Shown here: piece by piece, positions 9,030-17,969 of the stretch
How the letters are laid out: every line of letters starts with the position of its first letter
How positions within the stretch are numbered: position 1 is the stretch's first letter
Source of the DNA: Thiocapsa marina 5811
GTDB taxonomy: Bacteria > Pseudomonadota > Gammaproteobacteria > Chromatiales > Chromatiaceae
DNA: 54,718 nucleotides
Direction of reading: 5' to 3'
NCBI RefSeq assembly: GCF_000223985.1
Contig: NZ_AFWV01000022.1
Coordinates: 1 to 54,718, forward strand
Made by a program: the position numbers and the translations under genes
The notes under the pieces: generated by a model
Database searches by the model: none
What the model saw: the letters and a program-made list of their open reading frames with translations, nothing else
What the model was told of the DNA's origin: nothing

Positions 9030-10004
9030 TCAGGCTGTGCTTGCAAGTTTTGGATGGGACGCGGGCGCGGCATGATCGCCTTGGCGCGATCCCCGTCGGT
9101 AAAGCTCCGCCTCGATGGCGTTCAGAACCGCCCATTTGCGGTTGCACCACCCGGGCGCGAGCAGGATGTCGCGCGAGGCGGTACCGGTGAGGCGATGAAA
9201 GGTCACCTCGGGCGGCGTGCGCTCGACCAGGTCGGCGCAGATAGTCACGTAGTCGTCGAGCGCCAGCGGCGTATAGTCGCCGCGTCGCCAGTCGATGGCC
9301 AAGCGGGTTTGGCGCACGACATGCAGCGGGTGGATCTTCAATCCCTCCACACCGAGCTCGAGTACCCGCTCCAGGCTCGACAAGGCCGCGTCGCGCCCCT
9401 CGCCCGGGAGCCCGACGATCAGGTGTGCGCAGACCGGAATGCCGCGACGCCGTGCGGCGGCAACGGCGGTTCGAAAGTCCGCGAACCCGTGCCCGCGATT
9501 GACCCGCTCGAGCGTGCGGTCGTCCGCCGACTGAAGGCCCAGCTCAAGCCAGATCTCCTTGCCGCGGGCGCGATAGCGGGCGAGCAGGTCCAACACCGCT
9601 TCCGGCACACAGTCCGGACGTGTACCGACCGAGAGCCCGATCACGTCCGGGTGCACGAGTGCGGCGTCGTAGCGCTCGCGCAGCGTTTCGACCGGATCGT
9701 AGGTATTGGTATAGGCCTGAAAGTAGGCCATAAAGCGCCGCGCCCTGGTGCGTTTGGCGATCACGGCACGCCCGGCATCGAGCTGCTCCGCAATCGGGGC
9801 CGGTGCCTTGGCGTTGGGGCTGAAAGAGACGTTGTTGCAGAAGGTGCAGCCGCCGATGCCTTTTTGGCCGTCGCGATTGGGGCAGGTAAACCCCGCGTTC
9901 AGGGCAAGCTTGTGCACCCGCTGACCATAACGGCTCAACAGATACTGACCGAAGGTGTTGACGCGAGCGCTGAGGGTGCGGTGTTGCGGGTAGAGAGAGG
10001 CCAT
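9030..10004 (-). CDS. TIGR01212-family radical SAM protein (YhcC-like)
   Basis: A radical SAM protein of about 324 residues, related to E. coli YhcC (309 aa), whose reaction is not established. The cluster motif is CTFCNNVSFS, with CPNRDG just before it. GTRPDCVPEAVLDLL, ELGLQSADDRTLERVNRGH and HLIVGLPGEG are diagnostic family stretches. I place the start at ATG 10004, preceded by TTAAGGTG, because it sits closest to the family N-terminus. A longer in-frame start at 10046 would lie inside the FNR-like box. It is the first gene of the operon with ubiU and ubiV, which makes a role linked to anaerobic metabolism plausible but unproven. Confidence 0.88.
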   Translation of the reverse strand: MASLYPQHRTLSARVNTFGQYLLSRYGQRVHKLALNAGFTCPNRDGQKGIGGCTFCNNVSFSPNAKAPAPIAEQLDAGRAVIAKRTRARRFMAYFQAYTNTYDPVETLRERYDAALVHPDVIGLSVGTRPDCVPEAVLDLLARYRARGKEIWLELGLQSADDRTLERVNRGHGFADFRTAVAAARRRGIPVCAHLIVGLPGEGRDAALSSLERVLELGVEGLKIHPLHVVRQTRLAIDWRRGDYTPLALDDYVTICADLVERTPPEVTFHRLTGTASRDILLAPGWCNRKWAVLNAIEAELYRRGSRQGDHAAPASHPKLASTA

Positions 10005-10039
10005 TCCATGCACCTTAACTGACTCGATCTCGGGCATGT

Positions 10040-10053
10040 TTGACATGAATCAA
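10040..10053. promoter_or_regulatory. FNR/Anr-type box before the yhcC-ubiU-ubiV operon
   Basis: The sequence TTGACATGAATCAA matches the FNR consensus TTGAT-N4-ATCAA at 9 of 10 defined bases. Its centre lies about 42 bp upstream of the preferred start of the radical-SAM gene. In E. coli ubiUV is known to be activated by Fnr, so this site fits a conserved anaerobic control. A class II position would put the transcript start almost at the start codon, so the precise promoter geometry is unresolved. Confidence 0.6.
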
Positions 10054-11188
10054 AGAAAGGTTACATGGCTTGCGGTTACGCTAAGTATTTATTCGGAGTG
10101 TGCGCGATAGAAGATCCTGATAGTCTTCGAGCGTCTCCGAAAAGATCGGAAGAATCCTTGAGCCCCCGATGACGCATTTCACTCTGGATGCGGTTCAGCG
10201 GTCCCCTACGGCGAGTGTCGGCGCGCGCGACGACGCGTACGCAAGAAGAGCGTCCGACAGGTAGACGGGTCGTTTAGTCGAAGGCCTTCGCCGGACCCGT
10301 CCGAAACGGGGTGAATCAGGTTCGTGGAAGGTGATCGCTCCCATCCTGGCGGACGAATTCACGAGCGAGACTCGACACGATGTTCGTTGCGGTCGAGCGG
10401 TGCCTACGACCGGATTGTGCCGCAGAATCAAGACATTTCCGAACACGATGAGGGTGTACGGACCCTTAACTTCGGTGAATTCCGGAAACCGTCAAATCGG
10501 GGGAAATTGTGCCGATCCGTGCGGGTCACAACGACACGTCGGCGCAAGTTGTGCTTCCTAATCGTCAGCACAACCTACGGTATGGAACGTTGCGGAAATC
10601 GCCTCAAAATTGCGGTGTCGGCGAGAAACGCATTCCTGGTTTCCGTCCCAGCCTTGCCGGGTATCGAACGCGCAGGAGATCCACCCGAGGCGATGTAACA
10701 CGGCCGGCGGGTGAAGGCGACCTTGAATCGCCTTCCAGCCAAACCACGATGTCATTGGCCGCTAGGGGCCTCGACCATCTTTTCGGCCACATTGGCAGTG
10801 CCTAGGTCGCCGCCCGCGACCGCTTGGGTACGCCGGATTCATCCGGCTCGCCGGGGTACGGGCGCCTTCAGTCGCCCGATCGCTCCCGCGCGGCGGACTG
10901 AAATCCGCGTCCCCGGGGTTTCCGTCTGGTTGGGGTAACCCGAGAGGCCTGAACGAAACAATGACCAAAGCCCCGCTCGGCAACGTCCTCAGCCCTCCCG
11001 CCGGAGGCGACGATTGAAGTGGACCGGGAATTGCTTGCATGTGCGACGGGGCGCTGCTCGCAAGTGTGTGTCTGCCTCCGATGCATTCCGATTTTCCTCG
11101 AAACAAGCCTAAGCAGCTTGCTCTAGCCTGACTGATGGAAAAAATAGGCGCGATGTAGTAGCCGAAACTTCGGTAGGGAGCAGATCAC
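10054..11188. other. Intergenic region, 1.1 kb, with REP-like hairpins
   Basis: No credible gene. The small frames at 10324-10698 and 10762-11106 have no ribosome binding site, no family resemblance and irregular composition. The notable content is the cluster of small palindromes at 10832-10908, listed separately. The last ~80 bp should hold the promoter of the giant secreted protein; CCGAAACTTCGG at 11161-11172 is a minor palindrome there. Confidence 0.5.
10832..10908. repeat. Cluster of three REP-like palindromes
   Basis: GCCGGATTCATCCGGC (10832-10847), GGGCGCCTTCAGTCGCCC (10860-10877) and GCGGACTGAAATCCGC (10893-10908) are three short stem-loops within 77 bp. The second and third carry an ACTGAA/TTCAGT core, with GGGGTAC and TCCCCGGG flanks. 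The same core and flanks recur at 33116-33169, which marks a family of interspersed palindromes. Confidence 0.7.
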
Positions 11189-14100
11189 ATGAGTAATTTT
11201 TTAAGCTTATCGATCGGCGAAAGGGCGACATGCCAAGGTCCCCGATTCTCGGGTTCCGACACCGAGGCACGACGAAGCGTCGGTTATCGCGCTGGCGGCA
11301 TATTGCGGCGCGTCATCACATCCATTGCCACTCTCGTCGTTGCCGCCACGCTGGTCGCCATCCCGGTCCGCCTTGCTGCGGCAGCCGAAGCAATCTCGTT
11401 CGGATCGAGTGGCTTGGCCGGGACGTCGGTATTTAAACCGACATCGCTTCAGTGGGGACCCGACGATCGTCTCTATGTGGCCCAACAAGACGGCACGATC
11501 CAGATCTACTCGGTCCAACGAAACGGCCCCAACGATTACTCGGTGACCGATCTCGAGGTCATCACGGCCATCAAGGAGATGGCCAACCACAACGACGACG
11601 GCACGGTGGCGGATCTGGGCAAGCGCCAGGTGACCGGCATCTACGTTACCGGCACCCCGACCGAACCAGAGATCTACGTGGCCTCGAGCGACCCGCGTAT
11701 CGGCGCAGGCAGCAGTGGAACGGACAAAAATCTCGACACCAACTCGGGGGTTCTGTCTGTGCTGAACCAGACCGCTGACGGCTGGACCAAGACAGACCTC
11801 GTCCGGGGCCTGCCCCGCAACGAGGAGAACCACTCCAGCAATGGGATGGTGATCGACGGCACCACGCTCTACCTTGCCCAGGGTGGCCACACCAATATGG
11901 GCGGCACCTCGAACAACTTCGCGTTCCAGAAAGAGTACGCCCTTTCGGCCGCTATTCTGGCCATCGACCTCTCTGCCATCACGTCGCCTCCGTACGATCT
12001 GCCCACGCTCGACGACCCCGATCGTGACGGCGTGAACGATGCCAACGATCCATTCGGTGGCAACAACGGTTTAAATCAAGCAATCCTCGATCCCTTCGGC
12101 CCCGTGCAGATCCACTCGCCGGGCTATCGCAACGCCTATGACGTGATCATCACCGAATCGGGCCGGATGTACACGTTCGACAACGGCCCGAATGCCGGCT
12201 GGGGCGACATCCCGATCGGCGACGGGCCGGATGGCCTGTGCACCGACGAGATCAGCGAGCCCGGGGTGACCCATCCAGACAACCTGCACTTGATCACCGG
12301 GCCCGGCTACTACGCCGGGCACCCGAACCCCACCCGGGGCAATCTGGCGAACACGTTCAACGGAGTCTCTCCCGTCCCCGCAGCCAACCCCGTTGAGTGT
12401 GACTACCGGATACCCGGTGTCGAGGACGGCGCCCTGATGACCATCAACTCCTCGACCAACGGATTGACCGAGTACACCGCTTCGAACTTCGACGGCGCCA
12501 TGAAAGGCGATCTTCTCGCCGCGGCATGGCGCGGCTGGGTGCATCGTATCAAGTTGAACGCGTCCGGCGACGCAGTGATCTTCGACGAAGAGCTCTTCTC
12601 GAACTTCGGCGTGAAGCCGCTCGACGTCGTGGCTCAGGGCGACGAGGATCCCTTCCCGGGAACGGTCTGGGCAGCCGTCTTCGGCGCGCAGACATTTGAG
12701 CCGGCCATCCAGGTCTTCGAGCCCAGCGACTACGACGGTTCCATCGGCCCCGTCTGCACCGGTGAGAACAGGGCCGACCTCGACGAGGACGGCGACGGTT
12801 TCGACAACGCCGACGAAATCCTCAACGGAACCGATCCGTGTTCGGGCGCCGACCAACCGCACGACACCGATCGCGACGGCGAATCGGATCTGCTCGATCC
12901 CGACGACGACAACGACGGGCTTGCTGACACCTTGGATCGCTTCGCCGTCGACCCCGATAACGGCACCACGACCACCCTCCCGGTCTCCTACACCTGGGAC
13001 AACGACGCCGCCGTACCCGGCGGCCTGCTGGAGCTTGGATTCACCGGGCTCATGACCAACAGCGTCGACGACTACCTCAACCTCTTCGATCCCGACAACA
13101 TGACGGGCGGCGGCGCTGCAGGTGTCACCACCGTCGACAGCGTCCCGGCCGGCGACGCCTTAGGCCCAAACAACGACCAGCAATACGGCTTCCAGTTCGG
13201 CGTCAACCCCGGTAACTTCGAGGTCTTCACCGCTCACACGGTTATCCTCGCGCCATTCGCAGGGGTGTCGCCCCTCAGGGCCCAGTCGACGGGACTCTTC
13301 GTCGGCACCGGGGATCAGGACAACTACGTGAAGATCGTGGTGTCGGCGGCCAACAGTGGGGCCATTGCGGCCCAGGCTGAAATGGACGGCATTGCCGCCA
13401 CGCCGATGACGGCTCTGGTGGCATTGCCCGGTCCGTCGAGGGTCGATCTCTTCCTCACCATCGATCGAACGGCATCGACCGTGGCCGCGAGCTTCTCCGT
13501 CGACGGCGGTCCGATCACTCAGGTCGGAACACCCCAACTGGTGCCGGCATCATGGTTCGACGGCTCCGAGGCCGTCGCTGTCGGCATCATCTCCACCGCT
13601 GGCCCCGACGGTGTGTCTTTCCCAGCGACCTGGGGCCTCATCGAGGCACAGCCAGGGCTGCCGACTCCGATGACGCCGGGTGAGGTGTTGTATCGGGTGA
13701 ATGCCGGTGGTGGGGTGTTGGCATCCTTGGACGCCTCTATGGACTGGTCGGCGGATTTGAGGGTTTCGCCGTCGCCTTATGTGAATGCTTTGGAAACGGG
13801 TAACAGGACGGGGAAGACGAACGAGGCGTTCTCGGTGCATTCATCGGTGCCGGCGTCGACGCCGTTGGCGTTGTTCGAGTCGGCCCGGTGGGATCCCAAG
13901 CCGCTTCCCGAGATGCGGTGGAGTTTTCCGGTCTCGGGCGGGGGGCCTTACGAGGTCCGGTTGTACTTCGCGGAAATGTTCGATAAGACCCAGGAGGTCG
14001 GGGCTCGGACGTTTGATGTCACCATCGAGGGTCAGTTGGTGCTTGAGGAGTACGACATCTATGCCGATGTGAGCGGGTACACGGCGGTGATGAAGAGTTT

Positions 14101-17100
14101 CACGGTGGACAGTGACGACTCGTTGGACGTGTCGATCCTGTTCGAGCATTGGGTGGAAAATCCTGAGATCCGCGGGATCGAGATTCTCGCGGCGGGTGGA
14201 GAGGAGCCGCCGCCGGCCAATGCTGATCCGGTGCTGGAGTCGGTGGCCGATCAGTTGTCGGTCGATGGAGATGTCGTATCTGTGCCGGTGACGGCGTCGG
14301 ATGCGGACGGGGACACGTTGTCGTTCATGGCGGCGGGTTTGCCTGCTGGCGTGTCGATCGATTCCTCGTCGGGTTTGATCTCGGGGACATTGGGGTCGGA
14401 TGCGAGTGTCTTCTCGCCGTATGCGGTCTCCGTTGCGGTGTCCGACGGTGCGGGTGGTGCGGACACGACGTCATTCTCATGGGTAGTGTCCCCGGTCGAC
14501 GACCCGGTGACGCCGGGCGAGGTGTTGTATCGGGTGAATGCCGGTGGTGAGGCGTTGGTCTCGTTGGATGCCGCTATGGGCTGGTCGGCGGATTTGAAGG
14601 CTTCGCCGTCGCCGTATGTGAATGCTTTGGAAACGGGTAACAGGACGGGGAGGACGAACGAGGCGTTCTCGGTGCATTCATCGGTGCCGGCGTCGACGCC
14701 TTTGGCCTTGTTCGAGTCGGCCCGGTGGGATCCCGAACCGCTTCCCGAGATGCGGTGGAGTTTCCCGGTCTCGGGCGGGGGGCCTTTCGAGGTCCGGTTG
14801 TACTTCGCGGAAATGTTCGATAAGACCCAGGAGGTCGGGGCTCGGACGTTCGATGTCACCATCGAGGGTCAGGTGGTGCTTGAGGAGTACGACATCTATG
14901 CCGATGTGAGCGGGTACACGGCGGTGATGAAGAGTTTCACGGTGGACAGTGACGACTCGTTGGACGTGTTGATCCAGTTCGGTCATGAGGTGCAGAATCC
15001 CGAGATCCGCGGGATCGAGATTCTCGCGGCTGGTGGCGAGGAGCCGCCGCCCGTTGATTCGGTGATGGTCGGCATCGCCGACGCGGCGACCGTGCAGGAG
15101 AGCGGCGACAGTGGCAGCACCATTCTCGACTTCCCGCTGACCGCCTCGGGTGGCTTCACCGGTACCGTCACGGTCAGCTACAGCGCCGGCGGCGCCAGCT
15201 TCACGGCGCAAGTGAGCTTCGCGACCGGCTCGGCCACTCTGCCGGTCGCCGTAGCCAACGACGACGTCGACACCGGGCCGACCACCGTCGATGTCACCCT
15301 AGGCGGCGTCGGCGGATCGGCCGGAACCAGCTTCGAAATCAACGCCTCCGCCAACTCCGCCTCGGGCATCGTGGAGGAGGACGACGAGGCATCGCCGCCG
15401 CCCGAAGGACCGAAGGGTCCGTTGGTCTTTGCGGTGAACGCGGGCGGGCCGTCGGTGACGGACACGTCCGGGATCGTCTACGAAGCCGATGTTAACGCGA
15501 GCTGGATTGGATCCAATGCCTACCTAGACGGCGCCTCTCCGAGGGACGGCCCGGCGCCGGACGGCGACTATACCGGCGACGGCAACGCCGATGGCGACGA
15601 CGCGACGTATGCCACCGAGCGCTTCGGCGGCGCGGACGGCGGGTCGGTCACCTTTACCCGCGGTGGGATCACGCAAGGTGACTACATCCTGACCCTGAAG
15701 TTCGCCGAGATCTGGGACCCGCTCGGTACCAGCGGCGCCGGTTCCCGCGTCTTCGACGTCATCGTGAACGGCCAGCTTGTGATCGACGACCTCGAGCTCA
15801 TGGCAGTCGCCGGCCTCAACAATGCCTACGACGTCGATGTCCCGGTCACCATCGGTGCGGACGGCCTGCTGAGCGTCACCGGCAGCGCCTCTTCGAACGC
15901 CGCCAAGTTCAGCGCCATCGCCCTGTACCAGGCCGTCCCGCCGTCGGATACGATCCCTCTTGATGTCTTTGAGGCCATCGGGGCGGAGACACCGGACGTT
16001 GTCCAGCCGGGAGCGATCGGCTCGGCGGTCATGAAGGTTACGCCGAACACAAACAACGTCCAGATCTCGAACTTCGGCAGCAATTCGTTCACCCTTCAGA
16101 ACACCGGCGACAAGCGAATTTCGGCCGTGTTCATCGACGCCACCGGCGCGCTCTACTCGGACGTGGTTTTCGATTTGGACGGAAGCGGCGGCGACCACGT
16201 CGTTAAGCCGTGGAACTTCGATTCCGGCCAGACGACGGCCGGCGGCGTGGGCACCAGCGAGTACCAGTCGTACTGGCTCCCGGCGCACGATTCGAACGAT
16301 TTGAACCCGCTATTCGACGATGTCGGCAACAGCGGTCTCGGATCGGACGGCGGCTTTCGCGGCGCTGTCCTGAAGTTTACGACCAATGTCGGGAACGGGT
16401 TTGAGAAGGGCGAGACCGTAGGCTTCAGCGGCGATATGGACTCCAACTCGATCGCCGGTTTCTTGAAGCAGACCGTCGACGACAACAGCATCCCGTTATG
16501 GGATGTGGGTGGTGTCTCCGGCGCCGAGATGATTGGCTCCAGGATTACGATCCTCTTCACGGACGGCACGACCGCAACGGGTCAGCTCGTCTCCGACGAG
16601 ACACAGGCCGGTGCCCACGCGCTGATGACCCAAGCGCCCGAAGCAGGTGCCGCTACGGTGAGCGTTAACGGGTTCGAGCCGGGCGAGATCGGCAGTTACG
16701 GTGCCGACGTGCCCGAGGTCCTCGTCGGCGGTCCCGCAGGCTCGACGATCCTGGTGACCATGACCAAGGGCATTCAGCCAGTGACGAACACCGTCGCCGA
16801 TGTGGCATCGATCGTCAACCAGCGGGTCGCGCTGCTGAAGTTTCCGGCAAACAATGCCGTAGAGATCCAAACGGTCCAGATCACGCTGGACGCAAATGAG
16901 ACATCCCGCAATATCTCGAACCTGTTCGACTACGGCAACGATCCAAACAATTACGCCTTTGACGGCAACACCACGCTGCCGCTCGGTTTCGTAGCCTCCG
17001 TTGTGGATCCAATGACCGGACTCGGCACGGGGCCGGTCAGCAAGCCCGTCTATCTCGTCAACAACGGCTTACTCGGAAACAACGGTCTGCTCGGATATTG

Positions 17101-17743
17101 GGCCTTCGACGAAGGGGAAGGATCAATCGCCAATGACAGCTCCGGGAATGAGAATCACGGTGCCCTGCTCAACGCAGGATGGGCGACTGGACGGATCGGT
17201 AATGCACTCAGCCTCAGTGGGTTAAACGACTCATATGTGAGTGTTCCGGCGTCCGCAAGCCTAAACGACGTCGCCGACGCGATCACGGTTATGGCATGGA
17301 TCTTCCCGACCGACCCGTTTCTTATCGACGTCGACGTCATCGCTCAACGGCAGCTCGGGGATCTCAAACATCCCGATCAGTTCTTTCTTGGGATCGTGCC
17401 GATGGACGGCGGCCGAGTCAAGTGGCATTCAAGCACCTTAGACGAAGGTTCTCTGAAGGAAACGGCTGTACATGCAGGTGACCCTCGACCGAATACTTGG
17501 TTTCACTTGGCCGGAACCTACGATGGCGAGTTTATGCGCCTGTATATCGACGGGGTTCAAAGCGGTGCGCCCCGCCCATTGACCGGGAACATCTCAGTGG
17601 ATGACAACGGCCTGATCATTGGCGCAGAAGCCAACGGGGCGACCAAGGAGATCGTCGGAGAGCTCACCGGCCTGATCGACGAGCTCCGCATCTACAATCG
17701 CGCATTGAGCGTATCGGAGATCGAACGGCTAATGCATCCTTAG
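11189..17743 (+). CDS. Giant secreted beta-propeller / malectin / LamG protein
   Basis: 2184 residues. GGGAG lies eight bases before ATG 11189, and a signal peptide with a long n-region ends near residue 68 (LAAAAEA). Order by eye: sugar-dehydrogenase-like beta-propeller (~70-515); Asp-rich thrombospondin-3-type calcium repeats (~527-590, DEDGDGFDNADE and DDDNDGLADTLD); an undefined beta domain (~595-825); malectin 1 (~829-1005); Ig-like He_PIG (~1008-1107); malectin 2 (~1109-1287); a Calx-beta-like domain (~1290-1400); a divergent malectin 3 (~1411-1584); an unrecognised region (~1586-1960); and a C-terminal LamG/concanavalin fold (~1966-2183, GYWAFDEGEG to LIDELRIYNRALS). Probably a cell-surface or released carbohydrate-binding protein. 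Enzyme activity is not certain. Malectins 1 and 2 are 91% identical and use different leucine codons from their flanks. Confidence 0.8.
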   Translation: MSNFLSLSIGERATCQGPRFSGSDTEARRSVGYRAGGILRRVITSIATLVVAATLVAIPVRLAAAAEAISFGSSGLAGTSVFKPTSLQWGPDDRLYVAQQDGTIQIYSVQRNGPNDYSVTDLEVITAIKEMANHNDDGTVADLGKRQVTGIYVTGTPTEPEIYVASSDPRIGAGSSGTDKNLDTNSGVLSVLNQTADGWTKTDLVRGLPRNEENHSSNGMVIDGTTLYLAQGGHTNMGGTSNNFAFQKEYALSAAILAIDLSAITSPPYDLPTLDDPDRDGVNDANDPFGGNNGLNQAILDPFGPVQIHSPGYRNAYDVIITESGRMYTFDNGPNAGWGDIPIGDGPDGLCTDEISEPGVTHPDNLHLITGPGYYAGHPNPTRGNLANTFNGVSPVPAANPVECDYRIPGVEDGALMTINSSTNGLTEYTASNFDGAMKGDLLAAAWRGWVHRIKLNASGDAVIFDEELFSNFGVKPLDVVAQGDEDPFPGTVWAAVFGAQTFEPAIQVFEPSDYDGSIGPVCTGENRADLDEDGDGFDNADEILNGTDPCSGADQPHDTDRDGESDLLDPDDDNDGLADTLDRFAVDPDNGTTTTLPVSYTWDNDAAVPGGLLELGFTGLMTNSVDDYLNLFDPDNMTGGGAAGVTTVDSVPAGDALGPNNDQQYGFQFGVNPGNFEVFTAHTVILAPFAGVSPLRAQSTGLFVGTGDQDNYVKIVVSAANSGAIAAQAEMDGIAATPMTALVALPGPSRVDLFLTIDRTASTVAASFSVDGGPITQVGTPQLVPASWFDGSEAVAVGIISTAGPDGVSFPATWGLIEAQPGLPTPMTPGEVLYRVNAGGGVLASLDASMDWSADLRVSPSPYVNALETGNRTGKTNEAFSVHSSVPASTPLALFESARWDPKPLPEMRWSFPVSGGGPYEVRLYFAEMFDKTQEVGARTFDVTIEGQLVLEEYDIYADVSGYTAVMKSFTVDSDDSLDVSILFEHWVENPEIRGIEILAAGGEEPPPANADPVLESVADQLSVDGDVVSVPVTASDADGDTLSFMAAGLPAGVSIDSSSGLISGTLGSDASVFSPYAVSVAVSDGAGGADTTSFSWVVSPVDDPVTPGEVLYRVNAGGEALVSLDAAMGWSADLKASPSPYVNALETGNRTGRTNEAFSVHSSVPASTPLALFESARWDPEPLPEMRWSFPVSGGGPFEVRLYFAEMFDKTQEVGARTFDVTIEGQVVLEEYDIYADVSGYTAVMKSFTVDSDDSLDVLIQFGHEVQNPEIRGIEILAAGGEEPPPVDSVMVGIADAATVQESGDSGSTILDFPLTASGGFTGTVTVSYSAGGASFTAQVSFATGSATLPVAVANDDVDTGPTTVDVTLGGVGGSAGTSFEINASANSASGIVEEDDEASPPPEGPKGPLVFAVNAGGPSVTDTSGIVYEADVNASWIGSNAYLDGASPRDGPAPDGDYTGDGNADGDDATYATERFGGADGGSVTFTRGGITQGDYILTLKFAEIWDPLGTSGAGSRVFDVIVNGQLVIDDLELMAVAGLNNAYDVDVPVTIGADGLLSVTGSASSNAAKFSAIALYQAVPPSDTIPLDVFEAIGAETPDVVQPGAIGSAVMKVTPNTNNVQISNFGSNSFTLQNTGDKRISAVFIDATGALYSDVVFDLDGSGGDHVVKPWNFDSGQTTAGGVGTSEYQSYWLPAHDSNDLNPLFDDVGNSGLGSDGGFRGAVLKFTTNVGNGFEKGETVGFSGDMDSNSIAGFLKQTVDDNSIPLWDVGGVSGAEMIGSRITILFTDGTTATGQLVSDETQAGAHALMTQAPEAGAATVSVNGFEPGEIGSYGADVPEVLVGGPAGSTILVTMTKGIQPVTNTVADVASIVNQRVALLKFPANNAVEIQTVQITLDANETSRNISNLFDYGNDPNNYAFDGNTTLPLGFVASVVDPMTGLGTGPVSKPVYLVNNGLLGNNGLLGYWAFDEGEGSIANDSSGNENHGALLNAGWATGRIGNALSLSGLNDSYVSVPASASLNDVADAITVMAWIFPTDPFLIDVDVIAQRQLGDLKHPDQFFLGIVPMDGGRVKWHSSTLDEGSLKETAVHAGDPRPNTWFHLAGTYDGEFMRLYIDGVQSGAPRPLTGNISVDDNGLIIGAEANGATKEIVGELTGLIDELRIYNRALSVSEIERLMHP
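13684..15053 (+). repeat. Malectin-domain tandem duplication (units ~13684-14216 and ~14521-15053)
   Basis: Two in-frame units of about 533 bp start 837 bp (279 codons) apart. Over 178 aligned residues I count 16 differences, so about 91% protein identity; most of the DNA is identical. The duplicated units and the Ig-like module between them use TTG for most leucines, while the flanks use CTG/CTC. This suggests recent duplication of a segment with a different codon history. Confidence 0.88.
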
Positions 17744-17969
17744 TTCGCATGTCTCTCCGACAGAAGCGCACCGGCGAATCACGGATCAAACAGTCACCGG
17801 CCTGGCCCGTTGATTGTCTTGTCGTGACCTTTAGGCGGCACGAAAAAAACGCTCGGCCTCGTGAGCGGTTCCGCACAGACGCTTCGAGCAGCTCACGCAT
17901 GAAGGCCCCCGGCTTTTCCGGCGGATGGTTTCTCTCTAGACCCAGACTGCGGCGCGATTGGAGCTCAAT

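Noticed and set aside
10501-10570. Possible sigma54 (-24/-12) promoter GGAAGCACAACTTGC
   Set aside because: Spacing between GG and GC is 11 rather than 10, and no gene lies downstream.
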